From NCBI GenBank assembly GCA_963837635.1, contig CAWINY010000004.1:372001-436000 (forward strand): a stretch of 64,000 nucleotides of DNA, written 5' to 3'. The DNA is from CAWINY01 sp963837635. Lineage in GTDB: Bacteria; Acidobacteriota; Terriglobia; Terriglobales; Acidobacteriaceae. The translations under genes and the position numbers were made by a program. The notes below the pieces were generated by a model that had not been told where the DNA came from, did not search any database, and saw nothing but the letters and a program-made list of their open reading frames with translations. Positions 27,798 to 35,459 of this stretch are shown one piece after another; the first letter of the stretch is position 1; the number at the start of each line of letters is the position of its first letter.

Positions 27798-29720
27798 CTA
27801 CAGCGGCCCTTGCGTTAGGTAGATGGGTGAAGCTCCCGTGTTCCCGGGGCTAACGATGAAGGGCGTGATGACGATCAGTAGCTCGCCATCTGTTACCTGC
27901 TTGGTCGTGGCGCCGGTGGCCAGGTTCAAAATCGGAATGCTGCCGATTCCGGGGAATCCCGAATAACTTCGGGATTCCGAATTTGTGACATAGCCGACCA
28001 TGGCGGCCGTCTCGCCGTTCTTCAAGGTCACGGAGCCGTTGTATTCGCGGTTGCTGATGACCGGCACCCCATTCACCGACTGCGAGCCGAGGGTCTTGAA
28101 CGACAATTCCAGCTTCAGGGTTACCTCGCTGTCGCCGTGCACCTGGGGCGTGGCTTTCAGCGTGAGTCCCAGGTCTTCGTAGTTGACCGAGGGAACCGGC
28201 GCGATATAGCTCTGGTTCCCCAGCACCTTGGAGATCGCAGCGCTGTTGTAGATCGGCGCATAGGTGGCGTTGATAACCGGGTAGCGCTCGCCGATCTGGA
28301 AGGTTGCCGCCGAACCCTGAGACGCCCGCAAAGTCATGCTCTCCAGGCTCTGAGCCCGGGACTCGTTCAAGGAGGCCTGCAAGGTTCCCGGCGAAACCCC
28401 GATTCCGAACAGCGTCAATCCTCCGCCGAAGGTCATCAACGGATTGGCCAAGAGCGCGGAACTCTGGGCCTGGCCCAGCGTCTGCGCGAGCAAGGCGGAG
28501 AGCGCCGACGTGTTCCCCTGATTGATGGCGCCGCCGGAAATCAGTTGATTGACCAGGTTCTGCAGGTTGGAGTTGCCGCCTCCAACCAAAGAGGTCAGCA
28601 CCGAAGAGGGAAGATTGAAAATGCTGAACTGTGAGGGGAGATTCACCCCAAACACCCGCATCAACTGGTGGTTGATTTCGATTGCCTCGATGTGGAGCAG
28701 CACCTGGGGGCGGCGGGTCTGCAGCGAGTCGAAGAAGCTCTCCAGTGCTTGCATCGTGGGTTGCGGCGCTTTGACCGTCATCACGGAACTGTTCGGCGCG
28801 ATGGCCACGCTCTTCACTTCGAAAATCGTGCGCACCAGGTTGACGATGTCGGTCATCTCCGCCGGAGTGGCGAAGGCCGTCATGTCGAAGGTGCGCAGCA
28901 GCAGGTGGTCCAGTTCCTTGTGCTTCTGTGGAGTGTCCGGCGCAAAGAAGAGCTGCTTGTCCGTCTTCGGAACGTAGAACGTGTGTGTGACCTGGAGGGT
29001 CACTGCCAGGGCCGTGGCGAAGTCCACGCTCGTCAGATTGATCTCGGCTATTTTCCCGGGAACGGCGGGATCGATCTCCGCTTGCAGGCCGTAGGATTGG
29101 GCGAGCGTGGTCAAGACCATCGAGATCGGCCCGCGGAGATGAAGATCTTTGCGGTCCGGCATCGGCTTCAGGTGCAGCTCATCGTCTCCTTCTTCCGACG
29201 CGAAGGAGGTGACGGCTTTGCTGGCTGGAAGCGCGTCGCGCAAACGCTGCTCGGCAAACTGATTGGTGGAATCCAGTGCCAGTGCCTGCTGGAATTCCAC
29301 GGCTGCTTCCGCTTTCTGATGCTGTGCCATCTGGGCATTGCCGCGCTGCATGTGGATGGAGACTAGTTGCTGCGTCAAGCGGGCAAAGGCCAGAGCATAT
29401 TGCCGCTCCGTCGGCACCAGCGATGACGCGCGCTTGTATGCAACTAAAGCATCCTCGTACTTATGGTTCTTCTCCAGTTCCACGCCACTCTGGTAGATCT
29501 TTTCGGCTTCCGCTAAATCCTGTGCTGAGGGTTGAGCAGGGTTCGCTTCGTTTGATACCGCCGGGGGAATGTTGGCGGGCATGCAGGGAGGACTCGAACA
29601 GAACACCTGATCGCGTGGATTCGGAGTTTCAACGGGTGCCGCTGCTGGCGGGGAGGATGGAGCCTGCGCCAGGGCAAGGCTGGCAGCCAGGCACAGCGCC
29701 GCGATCGGGAACAGCCGCAT
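27798..29720 (-). CDS. TPR-containing secretin (GspD/PilQ superfamily)
   Basis: This 640-residue outer-membrane secretin-like protein starts with a signal peptide (MRLFPIAALCLAASLALAQ). A low-complexity linker with CSSPPC, TPR-like helices (about 70-160: YQSGVELEKNHKYEDALVAYKRA) and an N0/N1-type ring-building region (INLTSVDFATALAVTLQVTHTFYV) follow. The C-terminal secretin domain contains YEDLGLTLKATPQVHGDSEVTLKLELSF, NREYNGSVTLKNGETAAMVGYV, SRSYSGFPGIGSIPILNLATG and ELLIVITPFIV. Channel formation for type II secretion or type IV pili is the family role. No other secretion genes are adjacent. Confidence 0.85.
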   Translation of the reverse strand: MRLFPIAALCLAASLALAQAPSSPPAAAPVETPNPRDQVFCSSPPCMPANIPPAVSNEANPAQPSAQDLAEAEKIYQSGVELEKNHKYEDALVAYKRASSLVPTERQYALAFARLTQQLVSIHMQRGNAQMAQHQKAEAAVEFQQALALDSTNQFAEQRLRDALPASKAVTSFASEEGDDELHLKPMPDRKDLHLRGPISMVLTTLAQSYGLQAEIDPAVPGKIAEINLTSVDFATALAVTLQVTHTFYVPKTDKQLFFAPDTPQKHKELDHLLLRTFDMTAFATPAEMTDIVNLVRTIFEVKSVAIAPNSSVMTVKAPQPTMQALESFFDSLQTRRPQVLLHIEAIEINHQLMRVFGVNLPSQFSIFNLPSSVLTSLVGGGNSNLQNLVNQLISGGAINQGNTSALSALLAQTLGQAQSSALLANPLMTFGGGLTLFGIGVSPGTLQASLNESRAQSLESMTLRASQGSAATFQIGERYPVINATYAPIYNSAAISKVLGNQSYIAPVPSVNYEDLGLTLKATPQVHGDSEVTLKLELSFKTLGSQSVNGVPVISNREYNGSVTLKNGETAAMVGYVTNSESRSYSGFPGIGSIPILNLATGATTKQVTDGELLIVITPFIVSPGNTGASPIYLTQGPL

Positions 29721-29745
29721 TCGCCTATTCTAGCTGAGATTCCGA

Positions 29746-30441
29746 TCAGAGAAGGCTGAGCAAATCGGTGCAGCAGGGCACGCACAATTCCGGCTGGCAC
29801 GCCTCCAGCGTGGGGACGTCGTAAATCCCGGTTGCGATCGCTATAACCGGCACGCCCACTTGGTGCGCGGCCTGGATGTCGGCGGGGGTGTCGCCCATGA
29901 TGCAAACGGTGGCGTGCTCGCCCAGACGGTGGCGCGCCTCCGCAATCGCCCAGGTGAAGATGTCGCACCGGAGTTCGTGGCGGTCTGAGAAAGACCCGAA
30001 GGAGAAGAACTGGCGCAGTCCGGCCGCCTCTAGCTTGGCCCAGGCGATAGGTTCCAGGTTGCCGGAAGCTACGGCCAGCAGTCTGCCCGCATGGCGCAGA
30101 GCTTCAAGCAGTTCGCGGACTGAGGGGCAGACCTCCGGACGCATTTGCGCGGCGTTGCGGAGCACCTCATCGCACATGTGAGCGTGGACCCGAGGCCAAC
30201 CGCGCTCGAAATCGGCGTCGGAGAGTCCTTCCCGGAGAACCACAGCCCGCAGGATGCCGATATCCGTGTTGCCATGCACGGGAACGCCGTCGATGTGCGA
30301 ATTTATGCCGAACACGGCGCGCACCGCGTGGTGAAACGAATCGTGGTGCACGCCGTCTCTCGAGTTGAGCAGCGTGCCGTCGATGTCGAACAGATAGGCG
30401 TCGGCGCGAAGGGAGTTGGGCAGTGACGGCTGAGTGCTCAT
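29746..30441 (-). CDS. HAD-family hydrolase
   Basis: The 231-residue phosphatase-like protein starts at ATG 30441. Motif I is AYLFDIDGTLLNSRDGVHHDSF; a C1 cap follows; motif II is LLAVASGNLEPIAWAKLEAAGL; the C-terminal acidic motif is VCIMGDTPADIQAAHQVGVPVIAIATGIY. The start codon overlaps the stop of the upstream YmdB-like gene (TAATG), indicating translational coupling. It is related to phosphoglycolate phosphatase or beta-phosphoglucomutase; the substrate is unknown. The C-terminus carries an unusual PELCVPCC cysteine cluster. Confidence 0.85.
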   Translation of the reverse strand: MSTQPSLPNSLRADAYLFDIDGTLLNSRDGVHHDSFHHAVRAVFGINSHIDGVPVHGNTDIGILRAVVLREGLSDADFERGWPRVHAHMCDEVLRNAAQMRPEVCPSVRELLEALRHAGRLLAVASGNLEPIAWAKLEAAGLRQFFSFGSFSDRHELRCDIFTWAIAEARHRLGEHATVCIMGDTPADIQAAHQVGVPVIAIATGIYDVPTLEACQPELCVPCCTDLLSLL

Positions 30442-31265
30442 TAGCGCGTTGGCTGGGGCAGGCGGACCTCCTGCCGAACCTGGATCCGTTCTATGCTGGT
30501 GGCGCGGCCGGTCGCGGCTTCGCATTCGATCAAGGCCGCGCTCAGGCGCACGTCGTCGGTCGCGGGTTCGAAACGCACCGGCATGTTGGTCAGAAACTTC
30601 TGCAAGACCAGCTCCTTATTCACGCCAATCACACTTTCGAACGGCCCGGTCATGCCGACATCCGTCTGATACGCGGTGCCGTTGGGCAGCACGCGTTCAT
30701 CGGCGGTGGGGACGTGCGTATGCGTACCCAGCACGGCAGTGACACGGCCGTCGAGATACCATCCCAGGGCGATCTTTTCCGAGGTGGCTTCGGCGTGAAA
30801 ATCGATCAGCACCACCGGGGCCTGGATCTGCTTCAGCAGGTCGTCGGCAACGCGAAATGGGTCGTCGTTGCTGGTCATGAAGACGCGCCCTTGAAGGTTC
30901 ACCACGGCGAAAGCCGCGCCGCTGCGTGTCGTGCCTTCGAACATTCCCCAACCCGGGCTGCCTGCGGGATAGTTCGCCGGGCGCAACAGGCGGCGCGCCG
31001 GGCTATACGGATTGCTATCGGCCCGGTGGTAGAAATCGATGATCTCGCGCTTATCCCAGATGTGGTTGCCGGTGGTGAGCACGTCGATGCCCTGCTCGAG
31101 CAACTCCTCGGTGAGCGCCGGCGTGATGCCGAAGCCCGCTGCCGCGTTCTCGGCGTTGGCAATGACAAGATCAATGCGGTGCTGCGCTACCAGCAAGGGC
31201 AGTTGTTCGCGCACGATCGTCCGCCCAGGACGGCCAAAGATGTCGCCGATGAAAAGAATCCGCAC
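30441..31265 (-). CDS. YmdB-like metallophosphoesterase (TIGR00282 family)
   Basis: The 274-residue calcineurin-type phosphodiesterase has metal-binding motifs MRILFIGDIFGRPGR (Asp8), VIANAENAAAGFGIT, LTTGNHIWDKREI (Asn-His), LIDFHAEATSEKIALG and VLGTHTHVPTADERVLP. B. subtilis YmdB hydrolyses 2',3'-cyclic nucleotides and influences biofilm and sporulation decisions; activity here is inferred from the conserved active site. The HAD gene is coupled downstream. Confidence 0.9.
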   Translation of the reverse strand: MRILFIGDIFGRPGRTIVREQLPLLVAQHRIDLVIANAENAAAGFGITPALTEELLEQGIDVLTTGNHIWDKREIIDFYHRADSNPYSPARRLLRPANYPAGSPGWGMFEGTTRSGAAFAVVNLQGRVFMTSNDDPFRVADDLLKQIQAPVVLIDFHAEATSEKIALGWYLDGRVTAVLGTHTHVPTADERVLPNGTAYQTDVGMTGPFESVIGVNKELVLQKFLTNMPVRFEPATDDVRLSAALIECEAATGRATSIERIQVRQEVRLPQPTR

Positions 31266-31372
31266 TCGCGCTCCTTGGTGAGCATAGGCTCCAACTAGCG
31301 CGAAGCGCTCGGAGCCATCATTAGGATGCTACCAGCAGGAGCGCGATGCGAGAAACGACGCAATGGAAAAAC

Positions 31373-31460
31373 CTGCCACAGAGGCACAGAGGAAAAGTAG
31401 GTCCTTCGCTAGGTTCAGGAGAACAACTCATTTTTTCCTCTCTGTGTCTCTGTGGCAGGG
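31373..31460. repeat. Inverted repeat, CCACAGAGGCACAGAGG family, with embedded second repeat
   Basis: TGCCACAGAGGCACAGAGG faces CCTCTCTGTGTCTCTGTGGCAG. Between the arms is a degraded TCATCCTGAGCG-family arm (AGGTCCTTCGC...), so one repeat appears inserted in another. It lies just downstream of the aroF stop codon. Confidence 0.7.
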
Positions 31461-31471
31461 GTTGATGGTTT

Positions 31472-32500
31472 TTACGCGGTGCAGCCCGCTCCGGTAAAGA
31501 TGGGGCGTAGCGGCTGCGTCAGGCTCTTCATCACTTCTTGGAACTGCGAGAAGGTTAGCGATTGCGCTCCGTCGCTGAGGGCGCGCTCCGGGCAAGGATG
31601 CACTTCAATAATGGCGCCATCGGCTCCAAGCGCCAGCGCGGCACGCGATATCGGCCCGATCAGGCTGGTCTTGCCTGTCCCGTGGGAGGGATCGGCGATC
31701 ACCGGCAGGTGCGAGAGCTGCTTGGCCAGGGCGATCGCTGCCAAGTCGATGGTATTGCGCATCTCGGAGCCGAAGCTCTTGATCCCGCGCTCGCAGAGCA
31801 CCACGTTCGGATTGCCGCCGCTGAGCAGGTACTCGGCGGCCAGGAGCCACTCCTTGACCGTGGCCGAGGGGCCGCGCTTCAGCAGCACCGGCTTGTCCAC
31901 CGTCGCGAGCGCCCGCAGCAGGGCGAAGTTCTGCATGTTGCGCGCGCCCACCTGGAGCATATCCACGTGATCGCAGATGAGGTCCACGTCTTCGGTGGAC
32001 ATCACTTCCGTGACCACGGCGAGCCCGGTGTGGCGGCGAACTTCATCGAGCAGCACCAGCGCCTCGGCGCCCAGACCCTGGAAGTCATAGGGCGAGGTGC
32101 GCGGCTTGTAGGCGCCGCCCCGTAGCATCACCGCCCCCGCGGCTTTGACCGCCTCGGCGGTCGAGAACAGTTGCTCGCGCGACTCGACCGAGCAGGGGCC
32201 GGCGATGACCACGAACTCGGGCCCGCCAATGCGCACGTTGTTTCCCACCTGAACCACGGTGCCGTGGGGTTTTACTTGCCGGCTGACCAGTTTGAAGGGC
32301 TGGGCGATGGCCACCACGGTGTCTACCCCGGGCGCGCTGGCCAGCGCTTCGAGTTCGTGGCGGCGTCCGCTGCCCACGGCGGCCACGATACAACGGGTGG
32401 TGCCGCGCGTGACGTGGGCCTGATAACCGGCCTCCTCGACGCGCGCAATGATGTGTTCGATTTCCTGTTCGGTGGCGCCGTCGGCCATGTTGATGATCAT
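31472..32500 (-). CDS. aroF: 3-deoxy-7-phosphoheptulonate (DAHP) synthase
   Basis: DAHP synthase condenses phosphoenolpyruvate and erythrose 4-phosphate, the entry to aromatic amino-acid synthesis. The 342-residue enzyme is of the type I beta class. An N-terminal ferredoxin-like regulatory domain (about 1-70, MIINMADGATEQEIEHIIARVEEAGY) precedes the barrel, with VIAGPCSVES, RGGAYKPRTSPYDFQGLG, VDMLQVGARNMQNF, PVLLKRGPSATVKEWLLAAEYL, VIADPSHGTG and EVHPCPERALSDGAQSL. The ATG lies just after AGGAGC. Upstream are an aromatic-rich leader peptide and an intrinsic terminator (separate entries), so the gene is probably controlled by attenuation in addition to any allosteric control through the N-terminal domain. 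Confidence 0.95.
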   Translation of the reverse strand: MIINMADGATEQEIEHIIARVEEAGYQAHVTRGTTRCIVAAVGSGRRHELEALASAPGVDTVVAIAQPFKLVSRQVKPHGTVVQVGNNVRIGGPEFVVIAGPCSVESREQLFSTAEAVKAAGAVMLRGGAYKPRTSPYDFQGLGAEALVLLDEVRRHTGLAVVTEVMSTEDVDLICDHVDMLQVGARNMQNFALLRALATVDKPVLLKRGPSATVKEWLLAAEYLLSGGNPNVVLCERGIKSFGSEMRNTIDLAAIALAKQLSHLPVIADPSHGTGKTSLIGPISRAALALGADGAIIEVHPCPERALSDGAQSLTFSQFQEVMKSLTQPLRPIFTGAGCTA

Positions 32501-32525
32501 CGTTGCTCCTTTTCCTCGATACGGC

Positions 32526-32564
32526 TCTCAAAACAAAAGCCGCGAACCCTTTGGGTCCGCGGCT
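32526..32564 (-). terminator. Intrinsic terminator (attenuator) between leader peptide and aroF
   Basis: On the minus strand AGCCGCGGACCC and GGGTTCGCGGCT form a 12-bp stem (one G-U pair) around an AAA loop (32538-32564). TTTTGTTTT follows at once. It begins about 31 nt after the leader stop codon and ends about 25 nt before the aroF ATG. That is the position and form expected of an amino-acid attenuator. The 5' arm contains GCCGCGG, which can pair instead with GCCGCGG inside the leader reading frame (32624-32630), a possible antiterminator. Confidence 0.85.
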
Positions 32565-32595
32565 GCCTGGGAATCTGTGTTCTTGAGCTTTGCTC

Positions 32596-32682
32596 TTAAG
32601 CCTCTCGCACACGTTTCACCGGCGCCGCGGCCCGATAGGCGTACGCGGCATACCAATAAGTAAATCGAAACGAGCGCATCAT
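32596..32682 (-). CDS. Aromatic-rich leader peptide of aroF (28 codons)
   Basis: A short reading frame, ATG at 32682 to TAA at 32596-32598, encodes 28 residues. Between positions 5 and 16 seven of twelve are aromatic: Phe5, Phe7, Tyr9, Trp10, Tyr11, Tyr14 and Tyr16. AAAGG precedes the two adjacent ATG codons. The terminator at 32526-32564 and then aroF follow. Ribosome stalling at these codons when charged Phe, Tyr or Trp tRNA is scarce would be expected to favour readthrough into aroF. All three aromatic amino acids are represented, matching an enzyme at the common entry point. It is too short for routine gene callers. Confidence 0.8.
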   Translation of the reverse strand: MMRSFRFTYWYAAYAYRAAAPVKRVREA

Positions 32683-32689
32683 GGCCTTT

Positions 32690-32717
32690 AGTCTATCAAT
32701 TCCCGGGAAAGAGTCAA
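32690..32717 (-). promoter_or_regulatory. Candidate promoter of the aroF leader
   Basis: On the minus strand TTGACT (32712-32717) and TAGACT (32690-32695) are separated by 16 bp, a fair match to a housekeeping-sigma promoter. Transcription would then begin only a few bases before the leader ATG, so the leader mRNA would be nearly leaderless. This closeness is the main reason for caution. Confidence 0.45.
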
Positions 32718-32921
32718 TGGGCGTGGGATGGGCGCCAGGCACCGATCCCGTGTCCTCCGGATCGTCTTGTGGTCTCGTTGACCCCTGGCAGGTTTGTCTC
32801 TCCGCTATTTTCTATGTCGCTGCCGGGCTCAATCTGCATCTAATTTCCAAAGTAGCGGTAGCAAGGACCCATCTAGTTCATCCCATTGCGTGCTTTTTAA
32901 AGAGCCGAAAAGGAGAAGCAA

Positions 32922-33362
32922 ATGCCCGTCGCAGAACGAGTGACAGAGGATGTGGAGCTATTGAAGTCGACGCTCAAACGGTGGCAACAAATCGAGAGGG
33001 GCAGCGTCGCCCACTGCACGGAAGTGATGGAAAAGACCAAGAATCCGCTGATTCGTTTGGTCATGGAGATCATTCGTCAGGATTCGGCGATGCACGAGAA
33101 GGTGGAGCAGGCGATCCTGGACAGCCTGGAGAAGCAGGCTTTTTCTCTCTCTCCGGAAGAGCTGGGCGAGATCTGGGATTCCATCGAAAAACACGCCGAA
33201 ATGGAAAAGGAAGTCATCGAGCTTGGGGAGACGTGCCGGCGCAACTCCCGCGGCTTCGTCCAGCGTCACCTACTGAGCTATTTGATCGCCGACGAGCAGA
33301 AGCACGACCGGCTGTTGTCTCAACTGGAAGACTTCAAACGCAAGCTCTATCCCTATATCTAA
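32922..33362 (+). CDS. Ferritin-like four-helix protein of unknown function
   Basis: A 146-residue all-helical protein with a strong ribosome site (AAGGAGAAG before the ATG). Helices carry Glu/His spacing reminiscent of ferritin-like di-metal sites: WQQIERGSVAHCTEV, EIIRQDSAMHEKVEQAI, SIEKHAEMEKEVIELGE and YLIADEQKHDRLL. Metal binding is inferred from the ExxH pattern in helices 2 and 4. I do not recognise a named family. It stands alone, convergent with the TPR gene. Confidence 0.7.
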   Translation: MPVAERVTEDVELLKSTLKRWQQIERGSVAHCTEVMEKTKNPLIRLVMEIIRQDSAMHEKVEQAILDSLEKQAFSLSPEELGEIWDSIEKHAEMEKEVIELGETCRRNSRGFVQRHLLSYLIADEQKHDRLLSQLEDFKRKLYPYI

Positions 33363-33388
33363 GCCAGTCGAACCAGCGATCAATGAGG

Positions 33389-33527
33389 TTGTCATTCCGA
33401 GCGCCGGGTTTTCTGCCCCAAAACGCGCAGATTCGGCGCGTTTTGGGGGACCCCGAGGCGCGAGAAATCTGCAGTTTCGTCAACCCAACCAAAATGCAGA
33501 TTCCTCGCTACGCTCGGAATGACAATC
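33389..33527. repeat. Paired inverted repeat, TCATTCCGAGCG family, with inserted hairpin
   Basis: GTTGTCATTCCGAGCG faces CGCTCGGAATGACAATC. An additional palindrome, CCAAAACGCGCAGATTCGGC facing CGCGTTTTGGGG, lies inside, making this copy longer than those at 41936, 45316 and 56983. It occupies the gap between two convergent genes. Confidence 0.75.
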
Positions 33528-33651
33528 TCTTGGTTGTCCCAGTATTATGCGATCGTCGTTAGACGTGACAGCGTGATCCATTTCACCCGGGATTCCTTCC
33601 ACCGAAGGAAGGGAGCGAAGCGCCCTTTCTTCGGCCCGGTTCGTGTTTCAG

Positions 33652-34383
33652 CTATTTCGGCAGACGTGAGAGCAGTGATTGCGCTCCCCGGAACCAGGGA
33701 CGATCGTGCCGCCGCTGAAAACCCGGCATGCCCGCGCGCTTGGCAAGGATCCGTTCCGCCCACTGGCGAGCTTCGGCCGTGTTGCCCTGCGAGGCAAGAA
33801 ACTCGGCATAGTGGACTTGCGTCTCGGTCAGGGTGGAAGCCTGCACGGTGCGCTGGAACAGTGCCTGGGCTTGCTCAGCATGACCCGTACGCGCGTAGGC
33901 CCAAGCCAGCAGTCCGGCGGCGCGATGAATGTCGTAGTTCGGCTCGGCCCGCACCACCCGCTCCAGATCCGCCATCGCGGCCGGGAAATCTTCCATCCCC
34001 AAAACAGCAATGGCGCGGCGATAAAAGGGATCCACTGAATCAGTTCGCTGGGCGATGGAATGGTCGAAGCAGGCGCGGGCTTTCTTCCACTGGCCGCTGT
34101 CGAGATAGAGCTGGCCAAGCTCTTCGTAATTTCCCGCAGAAGGATTCTGTCCGACGGCCGCTTCCAGTTCACGAATGCGCTGCGCCCGGCCCACGAACTT
34201 GAAGGCTCCCGGATCGCGCAACTCGGGCAGCGCCTCGACCGCCAAATAGATCAGTGCGCCCAACGGACCAAGAAAAAGGATGATCCACAGCCAATAGGAG
34301 TCTGGCCGGCGGCGCGAAAAATGAAACAACGCCGCCGCGATCACCGCCAGTCCCGGCAGCCCATAGCTAAAAAGTCCCAACAT
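33652..34383 (-). CDS. Membrane-anchored tetratricopeptide repeat protein
   Basis: The 243-residue protein opens with two hydrophobic helices (LPGLAVIAAALFHFS and YWLWIILFLGPLGALIYLAVEAL) resembling the PLDc_N/short membrane hairpin module. At least four TPR-like helix pairs follow from about residue 70 (NYEELGQLYLDSGQWKKARACFDHSI, PFYRRAIAVLGMEDFPAAMADLERVV, AGLLAWAYARTGHAEQAQALFQRTV). A scaffolding role at the membrane is likely, but partners are unknown. It converges with the ferritin-like gene. Confidence 0.8.
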   Translation of the reverse strand: MLGLFSYGLPGLAVIAAALFHFSRRRPDSYWLWIILFLGPLGALIYLAVEALPELRDPGAFKFVGRAQRIRELEAAVGQNPSAGNYEELGQLYLDSGQWKKARACFDHSIAQRTDSVDPFYRRAIAVLGMEDFPAAMADLERVVRAEPNYDIHRAAGLLAWAYARTGHAEQAQALFQRTVQASTLTETQVHYAEFLASQGNTAEARQWAERILAKRAGMPGFQRRHDRPWFRGAQSLLSRLPK

Positions 34384-34447
34384 TCACATAGATAGTACCA
34401 GCGAGCACGCGGAAGTCGGGAAATACGGTCGGGCGTCCCCGTGACGG

Positions 34448-35410
34448 CTAATCCGCGCTGCTCTCCACCGCCGGCAGCCCCGGTACCTCTTCGCCGGCTC
34501 GGGTTTGGAGCTTGGCGCCGGTGACCAGGGCGACGGCGCAAATAACGATAACGCTGCCCGTCAGGATGTAGCCGGTGATGCGCTCGTGCAGCACCAGCCA
34601 TCCGAGAAACACCGCGACGATGGGGTTCACGTAAGCATAGGTGGACACCTTGGACGTGGGCACATGCTTGAGCAGCCAGACGTACGCGCTGAAGCCGACC
34701 CACGAACCGAAGATGATGAGATAGACGACGGCGCCCCAGCCGCGCGCGGTCCATGTGCCGTGCGTCCAGTCGCCAACCAGAGTCCCGGCGGCGAGATTCA
34801 CGATTCCGGCGAACATCATCTGGTATCCGCTCGCGGTGAAGGGATCGACCTCCATCTTCCAGCGCTTGGAGAGCACCGATCCCAGCGCCCAGGCGAGCGG
34901 TCCGAGAAGCAATCCTAGGCTGGCGAATAATTCGTGCCGGCCGACGTTCGAGGTGGCGCGCAACTGCGGCCACAGCAGCACCACGATGCCGGCGATGCCC
35001 AGCGCAATTCCGCTCAACGTGCGTCCTGAAAGGCGGTGCTCGCCGGGCAGCACCCACGTCTCTAGCACCAGAAACCAAATGGGCGTGACCGAGAGCATAA
35101 GGGACGCCAACCCGCTGGGCACCCACTGCTCGGCCCATACCACGATGACGTTGCAGATCGACAACAGAAGCACACCGATCAGCGCCAGCCGCAATGCCTC
35201 AGGAAGGGTCACGCGCACCCGATGTCCGGTGAGCGCGCAGTAAGCCAGCATCAGCGGCCCGGCAATGGCGAATCGCGCCCCGGCCATGAGCAGCGGCGGG
35301 ATATGCTCCACCCCAATGCGAATCGCCAGGTAGGTCGAGCCCCAGAAGAAATACAGCAGGGCGAAGGCAACGACGACGTGAATACGATGTTGACGGCTGG
35401 CCGAGGTCAT
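34448..35410 (-). CDS. EamA/DMT-family transporter
   Basis: A 320-residue drug/metabolite transporter with ten predicted membrane helices in two EamA repeats. The first is FALLYFFWGSTYLAIRIGVEHIPPLLMAGARF; the second is GLLLGPLAWALGSVLSKRW, with VYLIIFGSWVGFSAYVWLLKHVPTSKVSTYAYVNPIVAVFLGWLVLHE. I use the ATG at 35410 (MTSASRQHRIHVV); a start 14 codons earlier would run into the junction of the upstream insertion element. The substrate (metabolite export) is unknown. The IS5-type element begins only 50 bp upstream and may have displaced its promoter. Confidence 0.88.
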   Translation of the reverse strand: MTSASRQHRIHVVVAFALLYFFWGSTYLAIRIGVEHIPPLLMAGARFAIAGPLMLAYCALTGHRVRVTLPEALRLALIGVLLLSICNVIVVWAEQWVPSGLASLMLSVTPIWFLVLETWVLPGEHRLSGRTLSGIALGIAGIVVLLWPQLRATSNVGRHELFASLGLLLGPLAWALGSVLSKRWKMEVDPFTASGYQMMFAGIVNLAAGTLVGDWTHGTWTARGWGAVVYLIIFGSWVGFSAYVWLLKHVPTSKVSTYAYVNPIVAVFLGWLVLHERITGYILTGSVIVICAVALVTGAKLQTRAGEEVPGLPAVESSAD

Positions 35411-35459
35411 GAAGCAGTCTTCGATACACCATACCACCCACTGCCCCATCAACGCTTAG

